Source: Nymphaea colorata (taxonomy: Eukaryota > Streptophyta > Magnoliopsida > Nymphaeales > Nymphaeaceae). Taken from it: a stretch of 64,000 nucleotides of DNA. The number at the start of each line of letters is the position of its first letter. The stretch's first letter is position 1. Made by a program: the position numbers and the translations under genes. Below the pieces are notes generated by a model, which saw only the letters and a program-made list of their open reading frames with translations, was not told where the DNA came from and did not search any database. This document shows positions 1 to 14,100 of this stretch, one piece after another. The stretch lies in the NCBI RefSeq assembly GCF_008831285.2, contig NW_022204507.1, positions 4,050,174 through 4,114,173 on the forward strand, in the 5' to 3' direction.

Positions 1-1112
1 GGGCTGGACCGAAAACTGATCGAAAAAGTAATAGTGATTGGTTACTTCAGCGGTAGCACACAGATTTCCCACCGGGAGCGAGTTCTTCGCGATGGCTGGT
101 CGGATTCACCTGAAACTTGGTGGGGATGTTGCTAAGATCTCGGTGATTATGCTGGGGTGAACGAGAGAGTGAAATTCACCCTTGGTTGCTTCAGATTTTG
201 ACTGCAACTTCCACCCAGGTACTGCTTGGTTTCCGCCAAGCCGAGCAAGCGATGTGGTTGATTAAGGGTCGGCTATTGGGGAAAATCCACCTCCTTTCTA
301 GACAGCAATTCTCGAATTGATGCGGAGTAACTTCTTGCTCCCGAGGACAAAATTCTCAGGTTGATTCACCGTCGAATTCATAGAAATCCGATTGGCCTTC
401 TACCAATCGATTCCAATGAACCTTCGGATTCTCATCTTGACAATCAGTCCGATAGACTAGGCTGCAATCTACCTTTCTGGCGTCTCTTTCTCTGATTTTG
501 ACAGAGATTAAGAAGCTTTCTAGGGCCGATCTTAACCTGTCTTATGCTCTACTCGAGGTGGAAGGAACCGGGAGATGAATTTGGTTCCTCCCTTAATCTC
601 TAGCAGCCGGAGTCGTTGCTTGATTACTAGTCGACTAGAACCACGAGTCGATTTCCGTCAAGCCTTCCCGAGATAGTTCTCCAGCCACTAACTTCTCTTG
701 GGGATGAAGAAGTTGCACCGTGAGAAGATTGCGATTCGGTCTGCGAATTTGTGCGTAGGATGAAGACGCTCTAAGAGGATTTCCGGTGGCCTCAAAGGTC
801 ATCTCCAAACCCGTTTTGCTTCAACCAGAGCCACGGGTTGGAGCCTTGGGATTCCAGTCACCAGCGGTTAGACGATGAGAGGAAGAGAGAGGTGAGAGCC
901 AATTCACATGAAAAACTCAACTTCTAATTCTTGATTGCATACTAAAAAAAGACATACAAAAGAGGTTAAGTACTTAAACCAAGACACTTGCTGAAATAAA
1001 GGACTCGACTATAAGCAAATGCATGAAAGGGAAATCGAGACAAGATGTCTCGGAATTTCAGTTAGTTTGGCTTCTCTCTCACGGGTTCAGCCATATAACC
1101 TGCCTAAGTTCG
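1..1112. other. Anonymous GC-richer, repeat-like DNA
   Basis: No open frame of useful length and no recognisable domain. Positions 1-900 are clearly richer in G and C than the DNA after 2000. They resemble in composition and style the block at 14.1-16.5 kb, which is retroelement-like. That suggests non-coding internal sequence of a repeat, but I saw no direct alignment between the two. Positions 900-1112 are a plain AT-rich spacer. Confidence 0.3.
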
Positions 1113-1115
1113 GCC

Positions 1116-1436
1116 TTAGGCTTGCCACACGTGGACCGGATCAGGACTAGACTCAGGGTTCAAACTCGCTATAACCAGATCTAGGTCTAGTTCCCGTGCC
1201 TGCTCCGCCTTGAAGTCTTCAGCATGCTGCCTGTGCTCCGCAGATGATGCTCCACCCACACCGCCTACTGCATCAACTTCAAGTTCTGCGTTAGCCTCCT
1301 TTAGCCCATCTATGCTTTCCATTATGCTGGCCGCAAACCTTTCCGAAGGCGCTCGGCTCGTGGCCTCGCTTGGCTGTGCTGGCCCTGGTTCTTGGCCTCC
1401 CTGTGGGAAGGTCTGCATCATTGCGCTTGCCACCAT
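1116..1436 (-). other. Unrecognised 106-codon open frame beside a SINE head
   Basis: An Ala/Glu/Pro-rich open frame without a domain I recognise. It lies immediately downstream, on the same strand, of the tRNA-like promoter at 1468-1509. It may therefore be SINE body, gag-like retroelement sequence, or a chance frame in GC-rich DNA. The opposite strand is also open for 80 codons here, which argues that base composition rather than selection keeps the frame open. I would not call it a gene without homology. Confidence 0.15.
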
Positions 1437-1444
1437 TTGTGGCC

Positions 1445-1535
1445 TAGAGTAGTAACACCTAGAACATGAGACTCAAACCTAGATCTTTTGAGTGTAAACC
1501 ACCATGCTACCCGGTTAAACTATGCCCCTTGAAGC
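1445..1535 (-). mobile_element. tRNA-derived SINE head with A and B boxes
   Basis: Read on the minus strand, TAGCATGGTGG (1499-1509) fits the polymerase III A box, and AGGTTTGAGTCTC (1468-1480) fits the B box (consensus GGTTCGANTCC). The two boxes start about 29 bases apart, as in tRNA genes and tRNA-derived SINEs. Just upstream, the minus strand reads GGGGCATAGTTTAACCGGG, like a tRNA 5' end. There is no full cloverleaf, so this is a SINE head rather than a tRNA gene. The body would run toward lower coordinates; its 3' tail was not identified. Confidence 0.45.
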
Positions 1536-1754
1536 ATTTATTGCACAGTCGACTGCTGGTGAAAGCTATGTGGCACCACCACAAGTGCGACAAAAGGTTG
1601 TGCACTTTATTTTCATATGTTCTTTGAAGGTTGTCCAAATGCCTTCCCCTGTCTTTGAATGGCAAGAGTATGTCTGAGACAAAAGGTCCGATTCACGCCT
1701 TCTTTTCCATCATTCAAACATATAGCTCGACAAACTTAACAGATTGAGCCTTCT

Positions 1755-2792
1755 CTAAATGAATAATTTTCTAAAGGGACTGGAGAATTCAAATGGAGTA
1801 TGGGAAACAAGCAGCGACACGTTCAAAATCATTCTGGTTAAGAGAAACCAACAATTTTCTCCGGATCCGGATTCACCTGTATCAATCATTCTGATTATTA
1901 TGTCCCCATTGACCGGTGACGTCGCAAGCTTTGCCTCCAGCTCACCGAACACAACTTGCAAGAAGTCTCATGAACATGTCGTATGAGGTCTAAGAACTGG
2001 ATGAGGGAAAACCGGTAGGATTATGGGATATTCTGCCAAACATGAAATAGTGCGTCAGGTTATCTTCAGTTACAGATTCCGGAAATTCCCTGAGGACCAA
2101 GGAAAATAATTTCCTGGACAATGTATCTACCTCTTTCGTTGTGAGCATGGTAGCAAATCTTCTTGGGCAGTGCTTATACACATGAATTAATGACACCCGC
2201 GCACTGCCCTCACTGTACAATAAAATCATAGATTAAGTGATTCCTTTCTCATGTTAATGAAACAAGTACAAGCGACTTTCTTGCCATGGAATAATGGATG
2301 ACAATAACATCAAGTGGTTTCCCTCCTCATAATTTTCTCCTTCAACTTTGTTGCTGCTACTCAACGTACTTCCCATATATACAACATGTGCCTAGCTCGG
2401 AGATACACCCAATAAGCTAAAGGTTGGATACCAAAATGTCTACAATTTCTTTGGAAAAGAAAAATAGAACGTAGGAAAAAAGCAATCTAATTCTCGGTAA
2501 ACTCTTAAATTCATGGAAAAACTGGACTCAAAATTCATTTGGTTTTGGAAATGCTCAATTACGCCCAACAATTCTATGAAATCTAATTCGATGGTCTTTT
2601 ATCACAAGAACTTTAGCAATATAATTCTCGTTACTAACAGGTAGTAACAACTAAGAAGAGGTCAATAAATTTTAACTACTAATCATGGAGTATCATATCA
2701 AGTATACGTACCTTTGGCGCTTTACTTGAAGCCCCATGGAGAAGGACAAAAGCAGAGACCAGGAAAAAGAGGAGCAGCCTGGTTTCTTCCAT
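1755..2792 (-). pseudogene. Subtilisin-like protease (plant subtilase, S8) 5' remnant
   Basis: Plant subtilases are secreted serine proteases with a signal peptide, an inhibitor I9 prodomain and an Asp/His/Ser catalytic domain. Exon 1 (2792-2712) encodes 27 residues starting MEETRLLLFFLVSAFVLLHG, a good signal peptide, and ends at a strong donor, AAG|GTACGT. At about 2310-2270 the frame HLMLLSSI resembles the I9 prodomain. After an acceptor near 2219 comes a stretch with VSLIHVYKH and FATMLTTKE, matching the I9 pattern (YSYKHGFSGFAAKLT). At about 1905-1870 the frame GDIIIRMIDTG matches the catalytic-Asp motif (DVIIGVLDTG), with the Asp codon at 1883-1881. The usual IWPES after it is lost. Stops and frame changes separate the pieces, and no His or Ser region is present. 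Family assignment rests on motif recall, not alignment. Confidence 0.6.
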
Positions 2793-4135
2793 GGGCGACG
2801 TCAAGATTAATGGTGTTCTTCCTCCTCTAGAGGCCTAATTTGTAGCTGTGATCATGTGGGAAAAGGCCAAAACGAATTTGTGTGAGGTGCATGGATTAGA
2901 ACCTTGCTGTGGCCAAGTTAGAAAATATGACTTATCGATGCTTTAGTCCTAGGGATCTTTTCTTTTTCTTTACTTTATTTCTTTATTTTTTTCCTCATTT
3001 TATTTTTCAGGAGGATTAAGACAGTGGGCAGATATACTTGACATTATGCCACGATCTTCAACTGGCTTGAACCATTGTGTTGCACACATACACACACATA
3101 GGACCTAGACTGGTTGAGACTGAAATAATCAGGTTTAGCTTAGTTGGGATATCAAATCAGGTTGTTACTGTTGTGGTTTTCACAAATATTGACCCATTAG
3201 GCAACAGATAACTAAGAGAATAAAATGAGTAGGAATGTGTTTGATAACAGGAAGATTGTGTACGTGTAAAATGTATTTCAAAGCCTTTACATTATTGTTC
3301 CAAAAAACAATGTGTAATCATGTCTAACGTCTAATTGTTGACATTATGTTATGTTAACTTTTACGTCATGTATTTTGAAAACGTATTCCAACAACACACA
3401 AAATTTTATTCTTATCAAATGCTCACTGCAATAATCTTGTATTGGTAACGAGGAGGAAATGTTGCAACAAGATAATAAAAGAATGTATTTTTTTTACTTA
3501 ATTTATTTTGGCCGATCCGAGACCAACTGTGTATGAGATCACCGCATTGAGAAGAGAAAAAAAAAATTTGAACTCCTCTAAGGCCGACTTCCCCACTTTT
3601 TCATTTTACCATCGCCGCATGAATTCTATTGGTGATGAGCCATTGTACTTCAAGACCTTCAAGTTGAAGGATGATGAGTCAACATGAAGGCATGTGTTCC
3701 TCACAAGACATTCACAGAGAGTTATTTAACCTAAAGTGGAAGAAAAAATAACAAAAGGAAGAAAAAAAAGAAGTCTGGGCTTCATGCATCCAACTGTTTT
3801 CAGGATATCATTTAAAACCACATTTTAAAAAATTCTGGTAAATAAACTGAACGATGTTTTCAAACTTTTTAGAACAGCTTTATAAATATAAAGAAAACAA
3901 TATAAGGTAATGAAAAAGGTGTGAAGTTTTAGGATTAATTGGATTTTAGAAAAATAGAATAGCGCAAAATAACATTGCTATTGAATATTATAGTACAACA
4001 ATTACTGCCTTGTTCATAATAGATAAAAATAGCATTTTTTTCCTTAAACGAAGAAACCACATCTTCTATTTCAGGAAAATCTTACATGCAATGACATTTT
4101 ATATTTTACTAAATGAAAAGACAATGGCCCCTGTG
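2793..4135. other. AT-rich intergenic DNA, nothing recognised
   Basis: Contains short ACAC and poly-A/T tracts and no convincing coding frame. The first 100 bases lie upstream of the subtilase signal-peptide exon and would hold its promoter and 5' UTR, but I see no clear TATA box there. Confidence 0.4.
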
Positions 4136-4139
4136 GCTC

Positions 4140-6570
4140 AACTTTGTAACTCTTCCACTGATTTGCATATGAGAGAAAAAGACAAACCTGGTACCTCTTT
4201 GCAATTTACATCTTCAAATGTACTCTCATAGAACCTCACAGGTGTTCTTGTGGGGCTAGTTGCCAAATAAAATTTTCAGTAACCACTCAATGAGTGAACA
4301 AATGGCAAGCCCTCAACCCAACACTCTCTAAAGAACTAGAAACAGCATCATCATTCCATGTGGCTAAGTTGGAAACACACCAATACTTGAGAGGTCCAGG
4401 AAACAGCAGTTGAATAACTTTAATTTTTAAAAGTATGTCAAGAATACATAGCAGAAATATATGAAGAATGCCAAATTCAACTATCTGCAATAAAAAAATG
4501 AAAATATAAAAGAGATGAACCCAGTACATGTGCCATCACAATTTGAGCTTTATACCTAAACAAGTTTAATTATACAAACTCAAATGCAAATGCCTATCTA
4601 AAGTTTTCCAAATAATCTACTAATCCTGAAAAGCAACATAAGATCAGAATTCAGTACACAACAACAATTAACCAAATCTAAACAACAAAAGAATGTGCAT
4701 AGAAAATCACTCGCACACACAAGATGCATAGTCGATCCTCATCCAACTCCAAGGCCACGAGTCAATTCAGCAACATGCAAAGATTGTTTGAGGAAGTGTC
4801 TCATGAAGAACAAAAATGTGACTCACCTTCAACTATGTCATGGCACTGCAGCAGCACATGAGCATTGCGTTTCTGCCACTTGATGATCGCCTGATCTTCC
4901 CAAACCCTATTGCCACTCCAAATCATGAAGACAACTCCGCCGGCCAGAGCTGGTGTCATCTTGCCAGAGAATGGGGAAAACATTTGGACGAGACCATCTG
5001 AATTCCAAGAAGTCGCACTACAAAATTATACTCCAAAGAGTGAAGTGTGACCCCTTGGGATCAAACTCTTTTCAATATTCACTATAATGGGCAATATTGT
5101 ATGGACTTGCTTAAGAAGTCACTAAAATAGAGGAAAAGGAAAGCTGACCAATTTAAGGAACTAAAGAATAAATGGCCATCAAAAGGATGAGCAAGCATAA
5201 ATTGAAACCAAAGATTTCCACAAAATAGTAAGTCAAGAATCTTTTTCCACCGATGAAGGATCATGAAACTCCACGGTCCAATGCAGCCACCGATGTTTCA
5301 TCTTTGAAGGCTCGTTGACTATGTATCACTTCAGATGGATGACCAGAGTGATGCACTGCTTGTTCTCTCCTTCCATATTTTTCTGTCTGCAACACAGTAC
5401 TCACAATGCAGTTAAATATCAGGCACCTCAATCTTGAAAATTGCCAAATCGCTTGGAGTCCAAGATTTGCTAACAGTCCAAGATGCTGATAGCTGACACA
5501 AGGTGTTGAATTGTCAATCCTATTCATTGTTCAGCTATTTGCAGAAAATAATAATACATCCTAATAAAAAATTCTTTTCAACATGCATGCTTGAAACAAG
5601 ACATGAAAGGGGTGACAACATCATCACACAATCCAAGTCTTGCCAGACCTCCACGCACCTTTGCTTCACCACCATTCGTGCATGGATGCATGGTTTTCTG
5701 CATGATATCATCATCATGTCACACAAATACTGATTAATGGCTCATGTTGGCTTGTAGATGAACTTTCTTAAAAAATGGAATTATACATTGATGCATAGGA
5801 AGAGGTGATAAAAATGCCCCTCATCTCTTTCTTCACAACCCCCTTCAATTGGCAACCAATTTTAATGAGAAAATACAATGCATAAAGAATCAGGGATCAA
5901 ATCTTTATAGATAATCCTATTGCCTCCTTGTTCTACTGCACCATTAATAATTATGAAGACAGGTAGAGTCTCAAAAGAGAAAGGGGCTAGCCTTTTCAAT
6001 AAATAAGAGGTTTGAAGTGAGAAACAAAACAAAGTGAAGATACCGATGTAGAAGGAGTAGCAGCAAATATAGATGACTATACAACTCTAGTGTACACATG
6101 CATCCTTATATACCTAGGTATAGCCATGACGTGCAACTAACATACATTCATTTAAATAGAATCAGAAGCTCAATGAAGAGAACATGATAGTTAACAATCA
6201 AACTACAACTACTTTAACTAGGACTCAAACAAGCATGACATTCTAAACCATGAGCACTACTCTAAACCACGTCCCCACTATAGTAAACTACAACTAAGAA
6301 GGCAAGAAGAAATTTCAATTTTAAATCAAACTTTCATGCATCTCGAACTAGATCAAAACATCAAGAAAAATCAATTTAAAATGTGTTCTTCACAAGAAAA
6401 AACATAAATTTCATAACGACAACCAAATGGATTCATGTTGGACTAAGAGAAACTCGATTGGCTGTACAGAAAATGATGAAGGACATGCACAATGGATATT
6501 CAAGCCCTTCGCTCCCTCCCTCTTTCTCCCTCTCTCACTCTCTCATGTATACGCCCCGACTTAATCTCTC
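4140..6570 (-). repeat. Inverted-duplication arm 1 (GH2 5' region)
   Basis: Read on the minus strand, this segment matches 19135-20560 on the plus strand. The match includes non-coding anchors: the block near 6380-6480 corresponds to 19220-19340, the block near 6060-6130 to 19565-19640, and exon 2 with its flanks at the end. About 1.1 kb (roughly 4640-5750, including exon 1) exists only in this arm. Because the match covers introns and upstream sequence, this is a DNA-level duplication and not a processed copy. Confidence 0.8.
4188..4983 (-). pseudogene. Plant GH2 beta-galactosidase-like gene, 5' exons, copy 1 (broken)
   Basis: This is the N-terminus of the large plant glycoside hydrolase family 2 protein (LacZ-like; Arabidopsis At3g54440 type). 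Exon 1 (4983-4827) has the family motif NRVWEDQ..IKWQKRNAHV and ends HDIVEG at a perfect donor, gaag|GTGAGT. Exon 2 (4396-4188) starts GPLKYWC and contains WNDDAVSSSLESVG. Four lesions are visible against copy 2 (20221-20460). The acceptor AG has become TG. There is a 24-bp in-frame loss after KYWC and a 7-bp frameshift loss after ESVG. The Trp of SGYWKF has become TGA. The losses account exactly for the exon lengths (209 versus 240 bp). Later exons, including the sugar-binding, TIM-barrel and catalytic regions, are absent from the window. Two upstream Met codons are possible; the one at 4959 is nearer the usual family start. Confidence 0.82.
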
Positions 6571-6583
6571 TCTCTCTCTCTTA
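6563..6583. repeat. (CT)n microsatellite
   Basis: A short CT run followed by TATATATG. A longer (GA)n run sits at the matching place of the inverted arm (19168-19196), so the repeat predates the duplication and changed length afterwards. Confidence 0.85.
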
Positions 6584-6589
6584 TATATG

Positions 6590-8870
6590 TAAGGCAATGT
6601 TAAATATGCCAACATATATAACATTCAAGAAGAATACTTTTGTGTATATAGACAAGGTAGTGTGTTAAGTTCTAAACTATTTCATTGCATTTATGAAGTG
6701 CCCGTGCATTACATTTTGTTGCTTCGTTATTAGTTTGAGCCTTCCCCAACTTCTACGATAATATAAGCAATTGTGTGACTGTGTCCACTGGGATTGGATT
6801 CTTTTAGAGATGGATAAGGAAATATGTATGCGGAAATTTACATGTGAAGGAGCCCATTGGGAGTTTTGTGCTTGCTCCTCCCTTTTGAAAGATGAACGAT
6901 GAGTCCCTTTTTACGATCTGAAGTTTTTTCTTTTATTGTCTCTTATAGTCACTTTCGTCCTAAAATTAATTGATTTTCTGCAGATCAAGTACTTCCCTGT
7001 GTCGTGCTTCACTTTCTCCTTCTTAATTTATTTTTGTTTTTTTTAAACATTTCAATTGGAGATTGGCCTCAGGTAAGTTCATTTATGTATTATACTTGGA
7101 TTTATGTTGATGCTAGCTTCTAACTAGTTTAACAAGACAGGCTAATGTTGAATTGAGATGGATATTTCTTTTTAAATGAAGTTTCTTAATAATAAGTGAA
7201 TGTCAATGTTTTATTTTTGGTGCTTTATAGCATGAGAAAAAGCCAATGAAAGAAAAAAAAAGGCTTGGGTGCCCACTGGCTCATTCACTAAGCCATTATC
7301 TGCGCTCAAACTTTCACTATGCAAATGGGAAACCGATGTTTGGGAATTTGTGAGTTCTGAATTTTGATATTCTAATTCAAGGAATCATGCTTCTCTGATG
7401 AGCTTCAGTTTTTTGAAAAACTAGTTTTTTGCTTATATAATCTACACCACTTTTTGAAGGTTTTTTTTTATTCATTTTCTTTAATCTTTCAGCGTTTTGA
7501 AATGTCCACTTTGTAATATCTGTTTGTGCATTGGCTTTTTTTTTTTCAATTTCTGTTCCAGATGATTTTTCTCTTTTCATGGTTTCAGAAAGAATTAGCT
7601 AATTAATCGATATTCGTGAATAGACAAAATTTTCCCAACTGCTCTATATTTTTGGTAGCTTATCTCAATGGAGTTTCTATTGATTGACATTTTGAGTACC
7701 ATTTGTCATTGTCATGTATGCCTAGGCAGGTATAGCAGGAAAATGCATAGCAGAAAAAGTGAAACCTTAGATATGGGTGTGACAGAATGTAAATATATAT
7801 ATCTGTATATCTGCATATGAAGAGAAAGACTTGTGATTTCTGAATTTCCTCAGAAGCATTTGAAGAATGTGTTTCATGATCTAGATTATATTGTCATGGT
7901 TGATGGGTGTGAACTTTTTAAATGAGTGTTCTTTTAAGAAAAAAATACATTAGCAGAGCTATTTTATCTAACCATTTTCATGCATAGCTTTCACATGCCT
8001 ATTTCATTTAGGTACCACTTGAAAGTTTAACATAGATATCTGCATTGCATTCTGCAAACAAATAGTCACTGGCTTTTTTTTTTCTGCTGTTAGTACAGAT
8101 TAGTTGCCAAGCATGTAGTAGTTGCTATTTTTCCTAAGCTTGTTTAGCATATACATCCCATTTGAGAATGAACATGCACCTTTCTTTGAGAAGCTTTTGA
8201 TTTTCATGGTTCATGTCTGTAGTGATAGTAGATTGTGACCAAGGAAGTTGAAAATTCTTGCTCAATGATGTTTTGAGTTATGACAGCAGCTGGAGTGATT
8301 GTTGCACTGAAATTATGAAAGAATTCCAAACTTTCCAGAGAAATGGAACTGCCTGAAGAAAAAGGAACTCAATCAGATGAATATGAATGATTTGACAAAT
8401 AATTTTTTTAAGTTTATATTTATTCACTCAAATTTTTTAGTTTAGGATCATTTGTTTACTCTTCTAGTATTTACAAGTATTAAAAAGCCTATTCAGCATT
8501 GTTGTTTCTAATTCTTCATTCTTAGTTGCTAAGATGTATCCCACATGATATCTATTATGAAACTGATACTGATACTTTATGGGGATCTGTTCTTTTCTTG
8601 AGACAGCTGATCGATAAGTGTATGTGCATGATTAGACACTTAAATGGTGTGTGCAGGATTAGACACCTAGATGGCAAATGCCTTTGTTCCTATTTCTTTG
8701 ACTAGGCCCCACTTTACGTACTGGGAGAAATTGTGTCGAGAAATGTTATTTATTCAATTTAATTAGTAGAAATTTTTATCATGTTCTGTTTAGTGGGACA
8801 CTGTTGTAGATTAGATATAGTGAAACTTTTATGTGTTTCTTGAAGAGTTGAAAACTGAAACAGGTTATAC
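6590..8870. other. AT-rich intergenic DNA, nothing recognised
   Basis: Long T-rich stretches and scattered short frames on both strands, none with a recognisable motif. It could include intron-like remains of the JMJ-type pseudogene that starts at 10443, but no exon of that family was identified here. Confidence 0.4.
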
Positions 8871-8879
8871 AAAGTACTC

Positions 8880-9030
8880 GCAAAGCGAAGTCATGTCATG
8901 AGCAAAACCATATTGCACAAAGCACTTGCAATGCGTAGGGCTTTGCTCGGGATGTGACGTGATTGCACAAAGCACTTGCTTTTCAGTGCTCATGACATCA
9001 AAGTGACGTTGGGCCGAAAGAAAGACAATC
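8880..9030. repeat. Small fold-back-like element with internal direct repeat
   Basis: The 18-mer ATTGCACAAAGCACTTGC occurs at 8912-8929 and again at 8962-8979. It is flanked by the inverted words TGTCATGAGCAAAA (left) and TCAGTGCTCATGACA (right). The block is richer in GC than its surroundings. This suggests a small fold-back or MITE-like insertion; no target-site duplication was identified. Confidence 0.4.
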
Positions 9031-11727
<2,697 letters not shown>

Positions 11728-11827
11728 NNNNNNNNNNNNNNNNNNNNNNNNNNNNNNNNNNNNNNNNNNNNNNNNNNNNNNNNNNNNNNNNNNNNNNNNN
11801 NNNNNNNNNNNNNNNNNNNNNNNNNNN
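11728..11827. other. Assembly gap (100 N)
   Basis: Exactly 100 undetermined bases, a conventional placeholder of unknown true size. It cuts the JMJ-like remnant. Sequence after the gap shows no FYRN/FYRC or other JMJ-type coding, so the gap may hide a larger missing piece or a misjoin. Confidence 0.99.
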
Positions 11828-14100
11828 GCTCGTACGTTTGTACATGTGTGTAAGCATGTAAGGGAAAGAATCACATGGGTTCATGTAAATGGGTGGCAAA
11901 ATATATTTATGAGGAGGTTAAGACGGATGAAGATATAAGATCAAAAGTACAATTTTTTCATCTTCATGCATCGCATGGATTAGTAACATTTTTTCAAACA
12001 ACATGGAGTTGCTAGTTAATTATCAACTACAAAGACACTTAAGAGCAAAGGAGTTAGCAGTCACAGATATAATTCATGATTTCCATGAGTCTAACAGACT
12101 CCAAAGTTTGATTATGCACTCCTTTCAAGCGTCCATGAAAGGTCATACAATATGGTTGTGAAAATTATAGAAACCAACAATCTAAACCAGATCATTAATT
12201 CACTGGACTAAAAGAATAGCGATATATCAGACGTTTTCTGACTTACAAAAATCAGATGCCAGGACTAATGAACATAACTTTCTGTTCGCTTTTTAGTATC
12301 ATAAACATATGTTATACACACACTTTAGCAGTTAGGTTTTCAAAATGATTGCTCAGAAACACTGGCATAAAAAAGATCGGATGGCCAGATGCATGTCGAT
12401 CATTATACCCCATTACATCGGCATCCGCTTGAATTTTTTACGGAGTCTGTATGTGTGGAGTGTACGCTCATGGTGATGATGTGCTGGGTGTCATGCGTTG
12501 GAGCAGATACGACAAGGAACGCTATATGTCTTACTGTGGAAGCCTTCACTTTTCTTTTGATTTGGTGCAGAAGTCGACCATTTCTTGGTTATTGAAGCGG
12601 TGGTGTGCAGAAAATGTGGTTTCTCTTTCCCTGTTCTAGGCAAATTTTGTAAAGAATGAAGCTCTCCTATTTGTTTAAATGCATGCAGATGCAAATACCG
12701 TTAAAATTTTGCATCTGGCCTGTAAAGTGGGACACTGTTTTTCCTCTGACGGAATGGAGCATTGGTCGGTTACATCCTTTTTTGTCGAGCGCTGGAGAGT
12801 CGGTTAGACGTCATACTTGTCGCTAATGAACCTTTGCCTGTCGTAGTGGTGATTGTGAAGAGCTATCCATCACTAGCAGCTACTGGTCGCTAGAGGAGAA
12901 TTCTATCTTTTAGAATTTCGTATGCAAAGAGGAATGGGGTTCCTTAACTGTTGCTAGATTTGGATATTACCAAGTTATCACACCATTTGGGGATTTCATG
13001 TTACATGTGGATCTATTATCTTTTTCCTATTTTTGATGCTTTTTCTGTAGAGAATTTCGTCACAATCATTTTCTTTACTGATAGTCCATCTTTGAACCTC
13101 TTTTGAAAACTTTATCTCCATGGTGTTAACTGTTTTTGGTTTTTTCTTCTCTTCTTTTAATCACTTAGGAAGCAGTAACCAATATTCTGCCATATTCTGT
13201 TGATAACTCTCTTTTGATCTTGTAGTTCTGCGTATGATAAGTAAAGGTTTTGTGAAGATTTTCTTTTTGATGCTGCTGGTGGAGGAACTGTGAGACATGT
13301 GGAAAGGTTAGAAACTGGGATGTAACACCAACTCTAGTTGCTCTGTGTTAAAAATATGAAAATGCTCTGATCTACTTCTCGTGCATCAAAGTGTAGCAAG
13401 TTGAAGAACGTACAAATGAAAATGGCTACACTTTTTTGATGAATTGCACTAATATCTGTTGTGATGCTTGAGAACACAAGCAACATGTTGTATTCTCCAT
13501 TATGTCAAAAACTGTAGCCCTAAGTTGTTTTTGGAATTACTTAAAAAATTTATTTCCTTAACAAAATGTTTCTTATTCCAGCGTTTACATTGTGGGTGCA
13601 TCGTTTCAGCTTATACATTCTTGCTCCTGGATGTTGGTGGAATAGAATGCATTTCTTGTTCCAAGACAAGTTCGCTTAATGCAGTAAGCCTTTTAATTGT
13701 TGGAAAAAAGAAGTCTCATATATATTTTTATGTTACATGATTGCAGCACATTTGTGGCTTTGGGCTGTATGGTTGACTGCTGATTCCACAACTGCCACAT
13801 GGATGCAGCAATGAGCTCTCATTCAGAAACTTTCATTGGATTTTTTGATCATTGGCTGGAGGCCCGATAAGATTTATGTCCCAGATATCCTGGGAAGAAT
13901 TATCTGATTTTTTGGGGAAAAAAATCACCTCTAGAAAATGCATGTCCTCTATAGGCTATTGCTAGTTGGTTTTTGTGATATACTAAAAGATTTTCTTATG
14001 GATTGAATGGATTGTACAAAAAATTTTCCCCATTCTTGTAGATGCTTTACTTATTATTTGTTTCTGTTCTATCATTTTTCATCAATTTGCTTGTTGGGCA
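11828..14100. other. Intergenic DNA after the gap, nothing recognised
   Basis: Mixed AT-rich sequence with short frames (for example 12451-12639 and 13468-13740, both plus strand). None carries a motif I can place. No clear simple repeats or splice-flanked exons. Confidence 0.4.

Noticed and set aside
5082-5527. 88-codon minus-strand frame (…VSYQHLGLLANLG…) upstream of GH2 exon 1
   Set aside because: It lies in the GH2 upstream region, has no matching family, and the corresponding part of the second arm is deleted, so conservation cannot be judged.
12389-12694. Three overlapping frames of 60-70 codons
   Set aside because: No motif, no splice context; shadow-like frames on both strands.
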